64,000 bases of DNA from NCBI GenBank assembly GCA_017607445.1, contig JAEVHH010000006.1:2046001-2110000 (forward strand), given 5' to 3'. Both the position numbers and the translations under genes were made by a program. Below are positions 12,218-24,981 of this stretch, in pieces; positions within the stretch are counted from its first letter, which is position 1; each line of letters opens with the position of its first letter. Under the pieces are notes generated by a model. That model ran no database searches, had not been told where the DNA came from, and saw only the letters and a list, made by a program, of their open reading frames with translations. The stretch comes from Histoplasma ohiense. Taxonomy: Eukaryota > Ascomycota > Eurotiomycetes > Onygenales > Ajellomycetaceae.

Positions 12218-12614
12218 GGCGGGATCCTGTGTAGAAAAGGGCTCTTTTGCATCCCTGCTGGGTATGTGGGGATGGGACGAGTTCGCTGATGACATGGTTG
12301 TAATTCCTGAAGAATATTTGTTGAAGCAGGAAAATATGGTGCGATGCGGTCAAGGAGCTGGCCGTGGATAGCCAGTAGTTATAATGGCTTGGCTAGGTGG
12401 GAACATCTGGGACACAGTGGACCAGGCGTACAGGATAGCTCGAATAAGATTCCGCAAGGCGACCATTTGCTCGCCCTCTGCCATTGGGATAAAATAACTA
12501 CCCCCAATAAATTGTGTCTGTAGGCAGTTTGTATCCCCCATTGCGTTGGGCAAAAGAGCTGTCGGAAGTTGGAAGAAACAGGGCCATAATGCAGCCAGTC
12601 CGTTTCCCTTTACC
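12218..12614. other. Convergent intergenic gap
   Basis: Probable 3' UTRs of the 75-aa gene and the 208-aa gene. Nothing else is recognised. Confidence 0.5.
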
Positions 12615-13241
12615 CTACGATGGAGGCATGCCATCTTTGCTACGCTCGACAGCATAGCCAGGATTCTTCGCATTTCCCTCGCTTCCACCGATCTTCTGGA
12701 GGTAGGCTTCAATCCTGTCAATGAGGATCCCAGCTTCCCGTACGATATCCGTGTATTCTGCGGCTTTGACAGCAAGTCGGAAGTTAATCTCCAAAGTCCC
12801 TTTCAAGGCTTCTAACTGCGACAGCGGCCGCCCATCTTGTATCCGTTGCTCATGTTGTTTGATAGCCTGTATCCTTCGCCCTGTCTTGTCGTACCCGCGC
12901 TCCTTCAATGCGTCTCTAAATGCGGTCCTCACCCGTCTCGCGCACCATGACCGTATAACACTCCTCTCCGACGTGATGTCTCCGTGGGTTGAAGCAGACC
13001 ACCAAAGACAACCCTTCTCTCGCGTCGCCCACATATATTCGATTTTGGGTCGAAGGGCGTACAGATTGATGTGGCTGTCATTGGAAAATCCCTTTGCACG
13101 CAGTGTGGGCGTGTTTTCAGGCGTGTAACGGACTGCGAAATAGCGTTGCCGGGGAGGGACGAACCTGGGCGGTTTTGAGCATTTGGAGGAGACGATTCCG
13201 ATCGTCGCCGTTGTTTTCGCGCGACTCATCTTGTTTGACAT
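12615..13241 (-). CDS. Conserved-looking protein of unknown function, 208 aa
   Basis: Uninterrupted frame with normal codon use. It is basic overall and opens MSNKMSRAKTTATIGIVSS. The centre reads PPRQRYFAVRYTPENTPTLR, then KIEYMWATREKGCLWWSAS, then a long amphipathic region with many Arg/Glu (VIRSWCARRVRTAFRDALKE, KGTLEINFRLAVKAAEYTDI) that may form helices. I recognise no named domain, signal peptide or membrane span. It is the last ordinary gene before the repeat block, and its 5' end lies only about 450 bp from the compositional boundary. Confidence 0.6.
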   Translation of the reverse strand: MSNKMSRAKTTATIGIVSSKCSKPPRFVPPRQRYFAVRYTPENTPTLRAKGFSNDSHINLYALRPKIEYMWATREKGCLWWSASTHGDITSERSVIRSWCARRVRTAFRDALKERGYDKTGRRIQAIKQHEQRIQDGRPLSQLEALKGTLEINFRLAVKAAEYTDIVREAGILIDRIEAYLQKIGGSEGNAKNPGYAVERSKDGMPPS

Positions 13242-13690
13242 GAATTCGTATATGTACTAGTATGTATTATAAAAGGCTTGCGCTGTGTGGGGCTGTCTCG
13301 TAGGATTGCTTGAAATACGGAGCTGGAGACGGGGATAGGCATTCAGGGACGTCGTGACACATACATTGGTGACCGAATAAATCTAGCAGTGTCGAAAGTA
13401 CCTAGGTACCTAGCGTAGCAACAGCCAGGAGGCATGAAACGCTGTAGCTATAACTATTTCGAGGTCACTCCGCCGTGGATGGGATGCAAGCAAACCGAGC
13501 TGGTGAGGTTGGAAAGTGATATCCTAGTTCCTCCACACTTGCTGGTAGCGACTATGAAGTTCTGGTCAGTGTCTGAGCTCCCTGAAGCTCGGTTCATGCA
13601 ACCATACCGGAAGAATGTAGGGTTAATTTACGGTGGTTCCACGGTGATTCCACCATTCCACGCCCGTCACGTGTCGCCGCTCGCAACACA
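13242..13690. other. Intergenic edge of the gene island
   Basis: Still GC-balanced with CpG present. It holds the promoter side of the 208-aa gene. No gene is supported. Composition switches abruptly at about 13690. Confidence 0.5.
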
Positions 13691-14910
13691 TGTTCTATCA
13701 GTGATATCAGTGACATGTTGCTGATAATTCAACATCAAGATGGCATTGAAATGGTGCAGAACTTCTTGACACCATCAGTGCACTGTTCAGTAACCACATA
13801 ATCAGTGAATGCCATCATCAAGATACTACTGAGATACTGTGAGTCACAATATACTGTTCTGTCAGTGAAATCAATGCTTGCAGCTATTAAACTAGACTAA
13901 CTACTCTATACAAATCAAACTACTATCTAAAGAAATGAGATATCCCAAGTACAATGTAAATATCTTCTTGCCTGAGATTCATACACTAAGTGACTGTCAT
14001 TTTCATTACTATTCAGTATTGAGATGTCATGCAATGCTGTCTTTTGAACTGCTGAAAGCTCAACAATAGTGTAATTGTTGAAATTCTCTTGTAAAATCAG
14101 CAGATTCAGCAGATGATCATGTATGATATGATATACAGAAATAAATGTAAAAAAAATCCACTTAACTCCTTCCATTTCATGAACAAATATAATTGTAATT
14201 CAGTCAAGCTCACTCTCTCAATATTGAATGATATTCTCTTTCATGAAAGAGATTTGATGAATATGCTCTCTGGTTTATATATTAGTAAGTCAATAACAGA
14301 TCAAATGATTGAATAGATATACTGAACTGAGAATGTCAACTTATTATAGAAAAGTATTGAATGATGATTTGATTTCAAAACTGAGAGCTTATTTCAATTG
14401 ATGTTATAGAATTCTTGCAGCTTATTGAGAAATGAATGAAGTAATTCAAACTTGAAGAGATTTGTAAATTGTATATCAACTTTCTCTAACATCTTGTTTG
14501 ATGATAGATGATCAAAAATCTTTGAAACAATATAATCTTTTGTTGACTTTAACTTGACAGAGTAATTCAGCAAATCATCATTCTCATCAGCTTCTTCATT
14601 CATTCTCAGCAGATTATTGAACAGTGCTGAGCAAACTATGTATAACTCTTGAATCTTCTGAGTCAGATGCATATCAGATCTGTCAAAGAAATCTCTTAAT
14701 ACTAGTTGCAAGATTCAGTGAAAGCTCTTCTGCAAAAGCAGTATTTTTTTCACATTTCAATGATTTGTTCACTGCACTAGATTTTTGTAGTTCTGATGTT
14801 TGTCCTCTTTCATCAGAATATTGCAGTTGTTGAATACTGCATATTCTTTAATCTGCTCAATATAGTGTAAGTCAATATGTATATTCAGTCTATTCTTCAT
14901 ATATTATATA
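13691..14910 (-). pseudogene. AT-rich relic coding region left of Gypsy A
   Basis: CpG is nearly absent. Minus-strand frames at 14711-14394 (MQLVLRDFFDRSDMHLTQKI..., helical, with an acidic stretch NEEADENDDL) and 14175-13927 are linked by in-frame TGA codons at likely Trp positions, so they look like one decayed gene. Gypsy A's TSD (ATATA) separates this piece from the minus-strand relic at 21853 onward, so the two are probably one older element split by A. Product unknown. Confidence 0.45.
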
Positions 14911-15181
14911 TGTAATAGGCGCAACGGAGATATCTATATTAGAAAATAGCTATATGGCGATAGAAGAACACAGAACACACCAGAATTAATGAGAAGGGAT
15001 ATAGTGCACAGCATTATAGATGGCTGTAGTGTATGATGATTGTCTATATAATGCTCACTGATATCTGTAGATATTAGAAGATCAGTGATTAGCTTTGAAT
15101 AATAGAGATTGCTATCTTCTTAACATTCTACATGTGTACTTCACACTACTCTCATAATTATATCTACAACCATCTCTTACA
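14911..15181 (+). repeat. Gypsy A 5' LTR (271 bp)
   Basis: Starts TGTAAT and ends CTCTTACA. It matches 21582-21852 along its whole length with scattered transitions. Confidence 0.88.
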
Positions 15182-15239
15182 ATTCTAATTGCTCATAACT
15201 CTATTTGAGTGGTCCATTGTTACACACATCTACAATAAA

Positions 15240-18200
15240 GCATGCAATGTTAGTTAAAATATGCAAGATGATCTCAATATGCACAAGATTTTTTGAAAAC
15301 CAATCTGAATCCTCTACTGTCTCTGATGATCACAATGTGTGTTTGCAACAGTTGAACAATCAAATTCATGAACAAGAGCAGTAATTAGCTATTCTGCATG
15401 CACAACAATGACTCAACAAGTTGAAAGTGCAGATTTATGAAGATACTTTCATTGAGTCTTAATTAACTCAGAATATCACCACAGAACTGCTACAAAATTG
15501 ATCTGTGAACAATACAGATGATGATAATGAAACACCACTGAGATTAGAGATTAAAAACTATTATCAAGAAAAAAATATATTAGAATTCAAGAACTATAAA
15601 GATCACATATTGACTTTTTTTACACATCATCATCAGTATTATCAAAAGAAAGAACACAAGATAAATGATGTTAAACTCTATTTTGACATTCATGTTAAGC
15701 AAAAATGATTGAATTTTGTATCATCATATGAGAGACATGGAGGAGCAATACTGTTGACTTTTGATGATATGCTATCACATCTAGAAATACAAATTAACAA
15801 TCCACAGAACCAACATCAATTGATGAGTCAAAAGTTTCAAGATATGAAACAATAAAAATGACAATCAATACACAATTTCTCTAAATATCTCAAAGACTGA
15901 GAGTACTACTTACCTCTATATAGCAAAGAACAAAGAATGGATAACTTATATAGTAAGACATTGAAAATATTACACACAGAACTCAATCATCAAAATCAAG
16001 AGTCTCAGAACTACAAAGAATTGCTTTGAACTCTATAGACTCTCAAGAAAAATATATCAAAGCAACAACATGCTATTCATAAAGAAAAATCTGCAATATT
16101 TGTAGAGAATCAGCATCATTCTGATAGATCTAGCAATCATCAAAACAAAAGAAAATGAGAGAAACAAACAGATTCAACTGAACAAATCAAAAAAGATAAA
16201 TATAATTGAATGAAGAAGTGTTCTCACTGTCATAAGAAGAGTCATATTGCAAATGATTATTGAATGTTACATCTCAAAAAGTACAATCAAGTTCAATAAG
16301 TAAAAAATCAACAATTTCAATTGTAGAAGCAGCTGCTGCATTGAGAATACAAACAACTAGACTGTGAGATAAACAATTATTGATGATGAATACATGAATA
16401 CTGACAGAAGTGGAATGATTGATGATGTGAACATTAGTGAATTCTGACACAGATGCAAACTTCATGTCTCACATCTGAGCATCAAAATATTTCTCAAAGA
16501 CAGAAGATAAATCAAAAGTAGTGGAAGCAGTTGATAATCATAAGATTAAATCATATGAACAACAAAGAGCTGCAATGAAGATTATCAATGATGAACATAT
16601 TCTCCAAGAAGAATTCCATCATTTCAAAGAAGCTGATATTAGTGAATATGATATAATTTTGAGCATGCTGTGGTTGAAAGCTGTGAATCTTGATATCAAT
16701 TGAATGCAAAGATGTTGAATCTATAGAAAAGTATCAAATATTAATCATATACATCTGAATACTGCTAAAGAATTCACAACACTAATTGATGATGACAATA
16801 TTATATTCACTGCTTTATCATTATGAGCTGCAAGTGCAGCAACTGAGTCAAATATTTCAGATGATTATAAAGATTATCTTGATGTATTTCAAGAAAACAT
16901 ATCTGACACAGAACACACATCTCACAATCATATTATAGATCTCAAATCTGATAAGAAACTCTTATATCAATTAATATATAACTTATCATCTCAAGAACTC
17001 TCTGTTCTTCAAGAATATATCAAAAAAACATTAGAGAAGAATTGAATACATTCATTCAAGAGTCCAGCCAGCACATCAGTGTTATTCATATCAAAGAAAG
17101 ATGAAACTCTGCATCTTTGTGTGGATTATCAAGAATTGAATGAAATAACAGTCAAGAATCAATACTCACTGCTCTTAATAAGTGAAATACTTGATAGATT
17201 AGCAGATGCCAAAATATATACACAGCTGAACCTTAGAGACACATATCATAGAATTCACATACAAATAAAAGATGAATGAAAAACAGCATTTCAAACATAA
17301 TATGAACACTTTGAATATCTAGTCTTATCTTTTGAGCTAATCAATGTCTCTGTGATCTTTCAATCTTATATCAACAAAGCTCTCAGTGACCTTTTAGATG
17401 TATATTGTGTGGCTTATCTTGACAATATCATAATCTATTCAAACACACTTGACAAGCATGTCATCCATGTTAAGAACATGCTGGAATGATTAAGATGATG
17501 AAGACTATATACCAAACTTAGTAAGTGTACATTCTATACAACAGAAATTGGATTTTTGAGTTTCATGATTACCACACAGAGCATTACTGTCAAGAAACAC
17601 CACATCAACACAATTCTAGATTGATCAGAACTGCAAACTATAAACAAATTGCAAATATTTCTAGAATTTGTCAATTTCTATCATCAATTCATATACAAGT
17701 TCTCAATAATAACAGCACCTCTGATCAAATTGTTAAAAGATTATGAAACAAAAAGAGGGAAGAATAACACATCTGTTCAGTTAGACAAAAACTGCAAACA
17801 CACAATTTTGCAGTTAAAAGAATGCTTTACAAAAGCATCATTGTTGATCCACTTTGATTCACAGCAAAAACTTCATATAGAAATGGATGAATCTGATGTT
17901 GCAATCACCACAGTAATATCACAATTAATGAATGATGATCACTGACACTCAATCATGTTTTGATCTAGAAAGCTCACAGAAACAGAAAGATGTTATCAAA
18001 CATATGATCTAGAAATATTACTGATTGTAGAAGCTTTCAGACAATGATATCACTACTTATATAGTAGCAGACACTCAATAACTGTTTTATCTGATCATAT
18101 CAATCTTCAGCATTTCATAATAATGAAGCAGCTAAATAAGCATCAGATTCACTGAATGGAAATACTCTCAGTGTTCAATTTTGAAATAGAGCACTGTTCT

Positions 18201-19860
18201 GAGAAAAATAATCTCACAGATGCATCAAGTTGTCATTTAGATTTTGTAAAACATGCAGCTCTCTTGACAGAGCTCTCTACTCTGCAAGAGAAGCTATATA
18301 AGAGAATCTTTAAGTCACTAAAGATAAAAGAAAACACAAAGTTAGATCAATGTATCAAGATGATGTGAAAAGATCTGCAAGCTAATGAAAATTGTTGAGC
18401 AAAGAGATCTATAGTCATCAATGACAACAACCTCTGCAGAATAAAGAACACATCTGCAGATGAGAATGAGATTACAGACATTACAAGATTAAATCTAGAG
18501 ACTCTGATGTCACAGATTCTAGCTGTCAAGATATTTGAATCTGAGACAGTCTATTATGAAGAGATAGTCAAATCTATCATTGAACTCTTACTGCAGATTC
18601 AGAATAGCCATTTTGGATGTGACAAAATCATCAAAGCAATCAAATACAAGTACTTATGACATGATATGAGCAATGAGATTGCAGAATATGTGAGAACTTG
18701 CAATGTTTGCCAACATGTCAAGATACTGCAGCACAAGCTGTACAAGTTGCTACAACCACATTCAGTGTCAGATAAGAAATGACATACAATTAGCATGAAC
18801 TTTATTGAAGACCTGCCAGATAATAAAAAGAGAAGTCAAATCTATAATACTATTGTTATATTTGTTGATTTATTCATCAAATGAGCTATAATTGTGTCCA
18901 CATCTTCAGAGCTAGATGCAGAAGAACTTGTGAATATTATTGTATAGAGAGTTGTGAAGAACTTTGATCTATCTGCAAACATTATTAGCAACTGAGATTC
19001 ATTAATAAATAGCAAGTTTTGATCAACATTGTGTTATCTGCTCCATGTTCAACAAAAATTATCGATGGCATTCCACCCACAAATTGACAGCCAGACAGAA
19101 CAATTGAACCAGATGATTGAACATTATCTTCACACATATTGCAGCTATCAGCAAGATAATTGAATAGAATGGATTCCTCTGATGCAATGAGTATATAACA
19201 ACATCTTTCACACATTGATAAAAATGACATCATCTGAAGCAATGATCAGCCAATCAACTGAACTTCACATAGACATGGAACCCCCAAGCATGGGTGTGTC
19301 AAAATCAGTGATGAAATAAGTGGAACAGATGAAGCAAGTGGAGAACAAGATTCAAGAATGTCTGAAAGCTGTCAAAGCAGCTGAGAAAAAGTATCACAAT
19401 CAGCACTATATATCAAAAAACTTCAAGATAGAGAACTGGATAATGCTGCATGCAAAAAATATATCCACCTTGCAACTCTCACTCAAACTAGATCATTGAT
19501 TTTTGAATTCCTTCCAAATAATTGATATCCACAGTACACAGGTGTACAAACTGAAACTCACATCACAATATAAAGAAATTCATTCCATATTTCATGTTTC
19601 TCTTCTTGAACCTTATCACACATACAACAGACAAATCCCACAAGCAGAACTGATAATTATAGACACACAAGAGAAATGAAAAGTTGAAGCTATATTAGAC
19701 AAATGTCAATACTGTGGTCAAACACAATATCTTATCAAATGAAAAGATTGTACAGACACAGATAATTCTTGGGAATCTGAGGAAAATTTGATGAACAGTC
19801 AGAAGTACTTGAAACAGTTTAATAAAATCTATCAGAAGTCAGTCAGTAAACAAAAACAAA
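15240..19860 (+). pseudogene. Gypsy A gag-pol remnant
   Basis: Gag lies at about 15260-16280 and ends in a knuckle-like segment KCSHCHKKSHIAND, whose last Cys is now Tyr. The RT fragment LHLCVDYQELNEITVKNQYS begins near 17100. The catalytic box reads AYLDN instead of YLDD (about 17410-17425). RNase H follows near 17890-18110 and integrase near 18600-19300. The chromodomain at about 19690-19830 (YLIK-stop-KDCTDTDNSWESEENL) marks it as a chromovirus, a group known to target marked chromatin. Stops are mostly TGA where family members have Trp (for example DE-stop-KTAF in RT). Not functional. Confidence 0.88.
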
Positions 19861-19879
19861 GAAGACAACAATGACTGCT

Positions 19880-20830
19880 GAATATACTTATTTCACTCAG
19901 AGATTAAAAAACAGATCTGCCTCAGCTTGGCCAGTGTCATTCAATAAATTGTCATCAAGACAAATCTGCTTATTATCTCAGATTTTCTCAACTGACAAAG
20001 CACAACATTTCAACAATGACTTGAGAGCTGCAATCAGCAATGTAATCACTGAGATCTCATCAATCATCATTTCAGCTGAAGTTTCAGAAGAATCATCTCA
20101 TTGAATCTTCTGAATCTTCACAGCAAAGAATTTAATCATCACAGTTACAACATTCTACAAAACATTAACATTCAAAGCATCTGCATCAGCAACAATTAGA
20201 TTCTCAGCAGTGTTGATAATCATCTGAGCCAATTCAATAGCATCCACTGACATCTAATAGAAAGTTAATATTATATACTGTAAAAACATCTGTTCTGAAT
20301 AATAACTTATCAGAACACAGACATGCTTCATCATCAAGCAGTGCTTGCATTTTTTGCATCAATTCTCAGCAGACTCACAATGATGATGGAGGGACATTGT
20401 CAAATGTCAAATACAATGACAGCAATATGCTGCTGTATTTCTTTCTAACACTTCAACAGAACCATCTGCTTCCTCATTTTCATTTACATTATCAGTCAAC
20501 TCAAATAACATATCAAGATCTTGACTCAGCAAGGATGACACTGATGTAATAACAGAACACAAAAACACACTTTTTGAAACACTGCTATAATCAAATATCA
20601 CATTCTGCTGTGATAACAGATCATCAGAGTTCATATAGAATTCTAGAATCTCATCTACATTCTTATAGATCTGCACATCAAGTACAAACCTCACAATGAC
20701 AGTTTGATATATGACAAATCTCTTATTCAAAACTTCATTGAAGAGCAGCATCTTGTGAAATTCATTGATCAAAAATTGATCAGTTTCATGAAAGCACTCA
20801 GATATCTATAATTCATTAGTATTCATAACA
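19880..20830 (-). pseudogene. Antisense ORF inside Gypsy A, Cys/His-rich protein remnant
   Basis: Reading the minus strand from about 20830, a coherent frame runs for roughly 300 codons, broken mainly by TGA at likely Trp/Arg sites. The longest open piece is 20772-20407 (121 aa: FVLDVQIYKNVDEILEFYMN...). It is followed by a Cys/His cluster (AAYCCHCI, ENWCKKCKHCLMMKHVC) and more helical sequence. It is not a shadow of pol, because pol ends before it. Antisense ORFs downstream of pol exist in some LTR elements. Whether this one belongs to the element or was captured cannot be told here. Confidence 0.5.
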
Positions 20831-21581
20831 ATCTTAGTTTAAGAAAACTTACAGCAGCACAACTTCTATTTGATATATGACAGATATGACAACATGTTCA
20901 TCCATCATTCACAAAGCAAGAATATACTGAAGGATTCTGCAATCTCTTCAGACAATCCAAGCAAATGCTCTTGATGATAGACAGTATATCACTCTTCATA
21001 GACTTCAAACCAGCAATGAAAACAGCTGGTTCTGACATTCTATCATAACTTTAATCAGTATCAAGACCTTGTTCAAAGAAGAAGAAGAAGCAAAAGCAAT
21101 AAGAAAGAAAAACAGATATTGAAGATTGAAATCAATATTGCAATGTTGATCAAAGAGATTGCAACAACACAAAACTCAATTCAAAATGGAAAACACAACC
21201 ACACAATCAAAACTTTGAATTTCACAATAAAAATCACATAGAAGAATACAGCATACTTTGTTTGATAAATTAATATATTCTTTTTAAATAAAAAATCATT
21301 GATGATGATGATGATGATGATTTTGTTAGAGTATGATTTTTTGATGTAAAAGTCAAAGAAAAGAGGTTCAGAAGTTGTGTCTAAATCATGATTGAACTGC
21401 AATGACATCAAAGATGAAAAAACATTCTCTCAAAACAGCAACACTTCAGAATTAATCTCAACAATTAATCCAGCTCAATTCTGCAAACTTCATACAATAT
21501 CAACCACACAGCACATATTATGAACTTCACATGTCACAGTAAGAAGCTCTGAGAACCAGGCCTTTGAAGAAGAGAGATAAT

Positions 21582-21852
21582 TGTAACAGATACAACAGAG
21601 ATATCTATATTAGAAAATAGCTATATGACAATAGAAGAACACAGAACACATCAGAATTAATGAGAAGAGACATAGCACACAGCATCATAGACAGCTGTAG
21701 CACATAGTGATCGCCTATATAATGCTCACTGATATCCATAGATATTAAGAGATCAGTGATTAGCTTTGAATAATAGAGATTGCTATCTTCTTAACATTCT
21801 ATATGCGTACTTCACATTACTCTCATAATTATACCTACAATCATCTCTTACA
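21582..21852 (+). repeat. Gypsy A 3' LTR (271 bp)
   Basis: Starts TGTAACAGA and ends CTCTTACA. It has the same length as the 5' LTR and is followed by the target duplication ATATA. Confidence 0.88.
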
Positions 21853-21857
21853 ATATA

Positions 21858-24422
21858 AGCTTTGCTTTCTTTGTATAGTTGATGCTGCTGATATGCGGAG
21901 TGACTGTATTCATAGTTGAAGTAGAAGATGATTGATAACTAACAACTGAGTCAGTTCAGAATGATTCAAATATTGCTGCTGCTCTGACAGCTGCTTCAAT
22001 AAGAAATTGTAGTTGTTGATGAGCTGCAAGTATGATTTGATGAGCCACTTCAGAATCATTTTCTCTCAGAGATTGAGACATCAATAAACTATTGCTTCTT
22101 ACAATAGCTGCATATATCTAAATAATAAAATCAATGAGTGATTGATTTGATGCTGAAAATGCTATAGAAATGATCTGCTTGATCACTGAACTGAGCCATT
22201 CTTTCTTGAGCCCACACTGTAAGACAAGAGATATAATAATTGAGACTCAGACATATTTCTGAAGTTGATACTTCTTGAGATGAGTGAGTGATGACTGCAA
22301 ATGATTTCAATCATGAGAAAAAGAGAAAATTTGCAATGTTCAAAAGTATTTCAGCTGATCATGCAGCAACAAGACAGAGCAGATCAGTAATGAATGTGAA
22401 ATCTCTGATATTTCAGCAAACTCACTATGATATGAATCAGAAGAGAAAAAAGAGATCAAATTCAAACTTGAATATATTTGAAAAAGAGACACTGCTTGTG
22501 ATGTTATGCTCTGCTCTTGACATATTTGCTCTCTGCAAGTGGGATTTGGCAGGTCATTCAATTTAGATTGAAGATGTTGCATATGATGATGAAATCAGTC
22601 ATTATTATGTAGATTGTAGTTCAGATTTGATTGATTCTTGTTATTGATAAAGCAGCTTTGACAAGATCTTCTTGCAGTTGATTCTTTGATCTCTGCATTG
22701 CTATTTTGCTGTGATATATCTTCAAGAAATGCAATGCAAGATGCAATCACTCTCATTTTTTCATCAATATTCATCATAACCCTCTCACAATTCAATGTAG
22801 ATAAGCCATGTGACAATGCAGTGACAGTGTCAGAGAAATTGATGTCATGAGAACTGAAGATTAGAGTAAAAATATTGTTTTGCTTTGAGTGCTCAACAGC
22901 ACTCAGTGCAGAAATCATATAAAAATCCATCAAACTTCAGTACATGTTCTGATATAAATCAAATCCATCAATAAATAATTGATATGACAGAGAAATAACT
23001 TTTATATCAGAGCAAAAGATGATTTTCAAAAGATCTCACTTATATGCAGCAATTTCCAACTCAGTCTGAATTCATGAAGATTTGCAATATGATCATACCT
23101 CAACAACTTCAGTCTTAGTTCTCATAACTCAATGAAGAAAATACTGATCTTTACTCTCATATATCACTGACAGATTGCTATCTGATTCAAATGTTGTATC
23201 CACATGAACATCAAGTTGATCAAGAACTTGAGTAATTGAGATATATTTCATCTCATCTTTCATTGTGATTAATTCTAAGAGGAGAAATGGTGGATTTAAA
23301 AATGGCAATCTTTGTGCTATCTGAGGAGTATGATGAACAACTCCTTGAACTTTCAGAACTATTATATAATAGCTCATGTCTGAATGTCAGCAATCATGTT
23401 CAATAAAATGCACTCTTTCAATATGAGATATATCATTCAACCCCAATTTGCAGTAGCATTCAACATTCCCACACTGATACTGAATAAAATCTGAAGAAAA
23501 AATAGGTTTATTTGTTGATGGATATTGTGTGAAGTCATCAGAACAATATTTGACAGAGCTCTCTCAACTATGAGATTGCTATAACTCAGTGAAATTGTTG
23601 ACAATATCCACCATTTCTATATGCATTTGTCACTGGAAAGTTGGAGATTTGAGAAGTGCAGATATTAAAGGAATTGGATTTTGAAAGTAGAGTGATCTCA
23701 TAGAGGATTCAGCAAGATTTTTCTGAGCAGAACTCAGAGTTGACATTTGAATTGATGACACTATTGAAATTGAGGTTTTCTTGACTGCTAAAATTGAAAA
23801 TTGTGATCTGCATTGCTTTTTCAGAGTTGAGAGGCCTTCAGAGAGCAGACTGATTGGTGATGTATTCTTCAATAAACACAGAATTTGAAGTAGTGATTTG
23901 TAGTTTTTTTGAGAAATACTTGACTCTTCAGCTCAGAGTTCCATTGTTAGAACAAATGAATTCATTTCAAAGTTACTGTGTTTGTGAGCTATATCAATTG
24001 CTGGATCAGAATCAACAAATTGGCCAGTAGAATGAGGAATAACAGCAACAGCAATATCTTTGACAACAGACTCATCAGAATCTTCTTGATCATCATTTTC
24101 CAGAATATTCTTCTTCACAGCAGTCTTCAAAAGCCACTCAATATGCTCAACATTATCAGCAGCATTCTTGTTATATGGCTCCGCCTTTAGAAAATGTTAG
24201 TTTTTAGAATAATAGAGACATCAAAAGTAATAAACTTACTGGAAATAGCAATGCTTCTTCATCAGAAGCATTATTATCTGAATCACTGTTGATAAAATCT
24301 TCATTTGCAGTTTCTGGGAAAAGAGGGCTCTGGGGCTGAAATTCTGATTGATCATCCACAGATTCTTGCCTAGAGGCAGATAGCAGATAGTGTTTTGAAT
24401 TTTGATTAAACAGACACAACAT
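21858..24422 (-). pseudogene. Decayed tnp2/CACTA-like (Plavaka-type) transposase gene
   Basis: Starts at ATG 24422 (MLCLFNQNSKHYLLSASRQE) with an acidic N-terminus, then a 55-nt intron with good ends (24239-24185, GTAAGT..CTAAAG). The core reads VWSYCKSS, QLFIDGFDLYQNMYWSLMDF, then an FSSHDINFSDTVTALSHG stretch, CIAFLEDISQQNSNAEIKES and RRSCQSCFI. Restoring the usual C-to-T damage by eye gives the 'DG(F)xLYRNMYRSLMG...LGPHGSN...FLGDMPQQNxNAG...CR.CF' pattern that I know from the fungal transposase family related to tnp2. Downstream frames (22582-22340 and on) continue the same protein. Several TGA stops and CpG loss make it a pseudogene. No TIRs were securely found. Confidence 0.6.
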
Positions 24423-24981
24423 TTTGCTTAATGATATGATTCATAGAAAAAGTTGTGTAGTTGAAAAGATATGAATGAAGTGAGTGAATGGTTTTGACAA
24501 AATAAAGAGATGAGATTGAATTATCAAAAGAAGATATATCAATAAGAGCCACAATTGATGATAATCTACATCAATTTGATATTAACAACCAAACTACTTT
24601 CTTTGTTTCAAGATTATATTCCTGCAAGTTGCTGAAATATATATCAGTAATTTATCAAAATGAACATTGCCATGGACCCTGCTTTACTAGATCTCTCAAA
24701 ACTCTCTCATTTAATAGATTTAATGCAATAAATCACTGATTTCATAAGATATCCAATATTGACATATCTGAATTATAGAGCAAATATAATGGCAGCAACA
24801 GAGAATATCAGACAGATGAGAAGAAGTCAAACTCATCACTGATATCAAGCAGTCCATCAAAAAGACATCACTGAACTCAGCATTCAGATGCAGAAATATA
24901 TGAGAAGGAAATTCAGCTGACAGAGCAATGTCTGCATTTGAAGACAAAATGAATGTATTTTCTTTCTTTCATGAAAGATAA
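24423..24981 (+). pseudogene. Relic X, first fragment (start of a divergent ORF)
   Basis: From ATG 24661 a plus-strand frame (MNIAMDPALLDLSKLSHLID) continues, broken by stops, up to the Gypsy B insertion. It starts 240 bp from the divergent transposase gene, so the two may share a promoter region in one old element. It probably resumes at 37272 beyond B. Product unknown. Confidence 0.35.

Larger units (their letters stand above)
14911..21852 (+). mobile_element. Gypsy A: Ty3/Gypsy chromovirus, decayed, full length
   Basis: LTR retrotransposon of 6942 bp with equal 271-bp LTRs and a perfect 5-bp target duplication ATATA (14906-14910 and 21853-21857). Internal order is gag with a zinc knuckle, reverse transcriptase, RNase H, integrase and a chromodomain, then about 1.7 kb that carries an antisense ORF. 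A purine-rich stretch (about 21566-21580) precedes the 3' LTR and may be the polypurine tract. Many in-frame TGA codons and loss of CpG show that it is dead. Confidence 0.9.

Noticed and set aside
13434..13724. 96-aa plus-strand ORF at the block edge
   Set aside because: No recognisable domain. It runs across the compositional boundary into repeat sequence.
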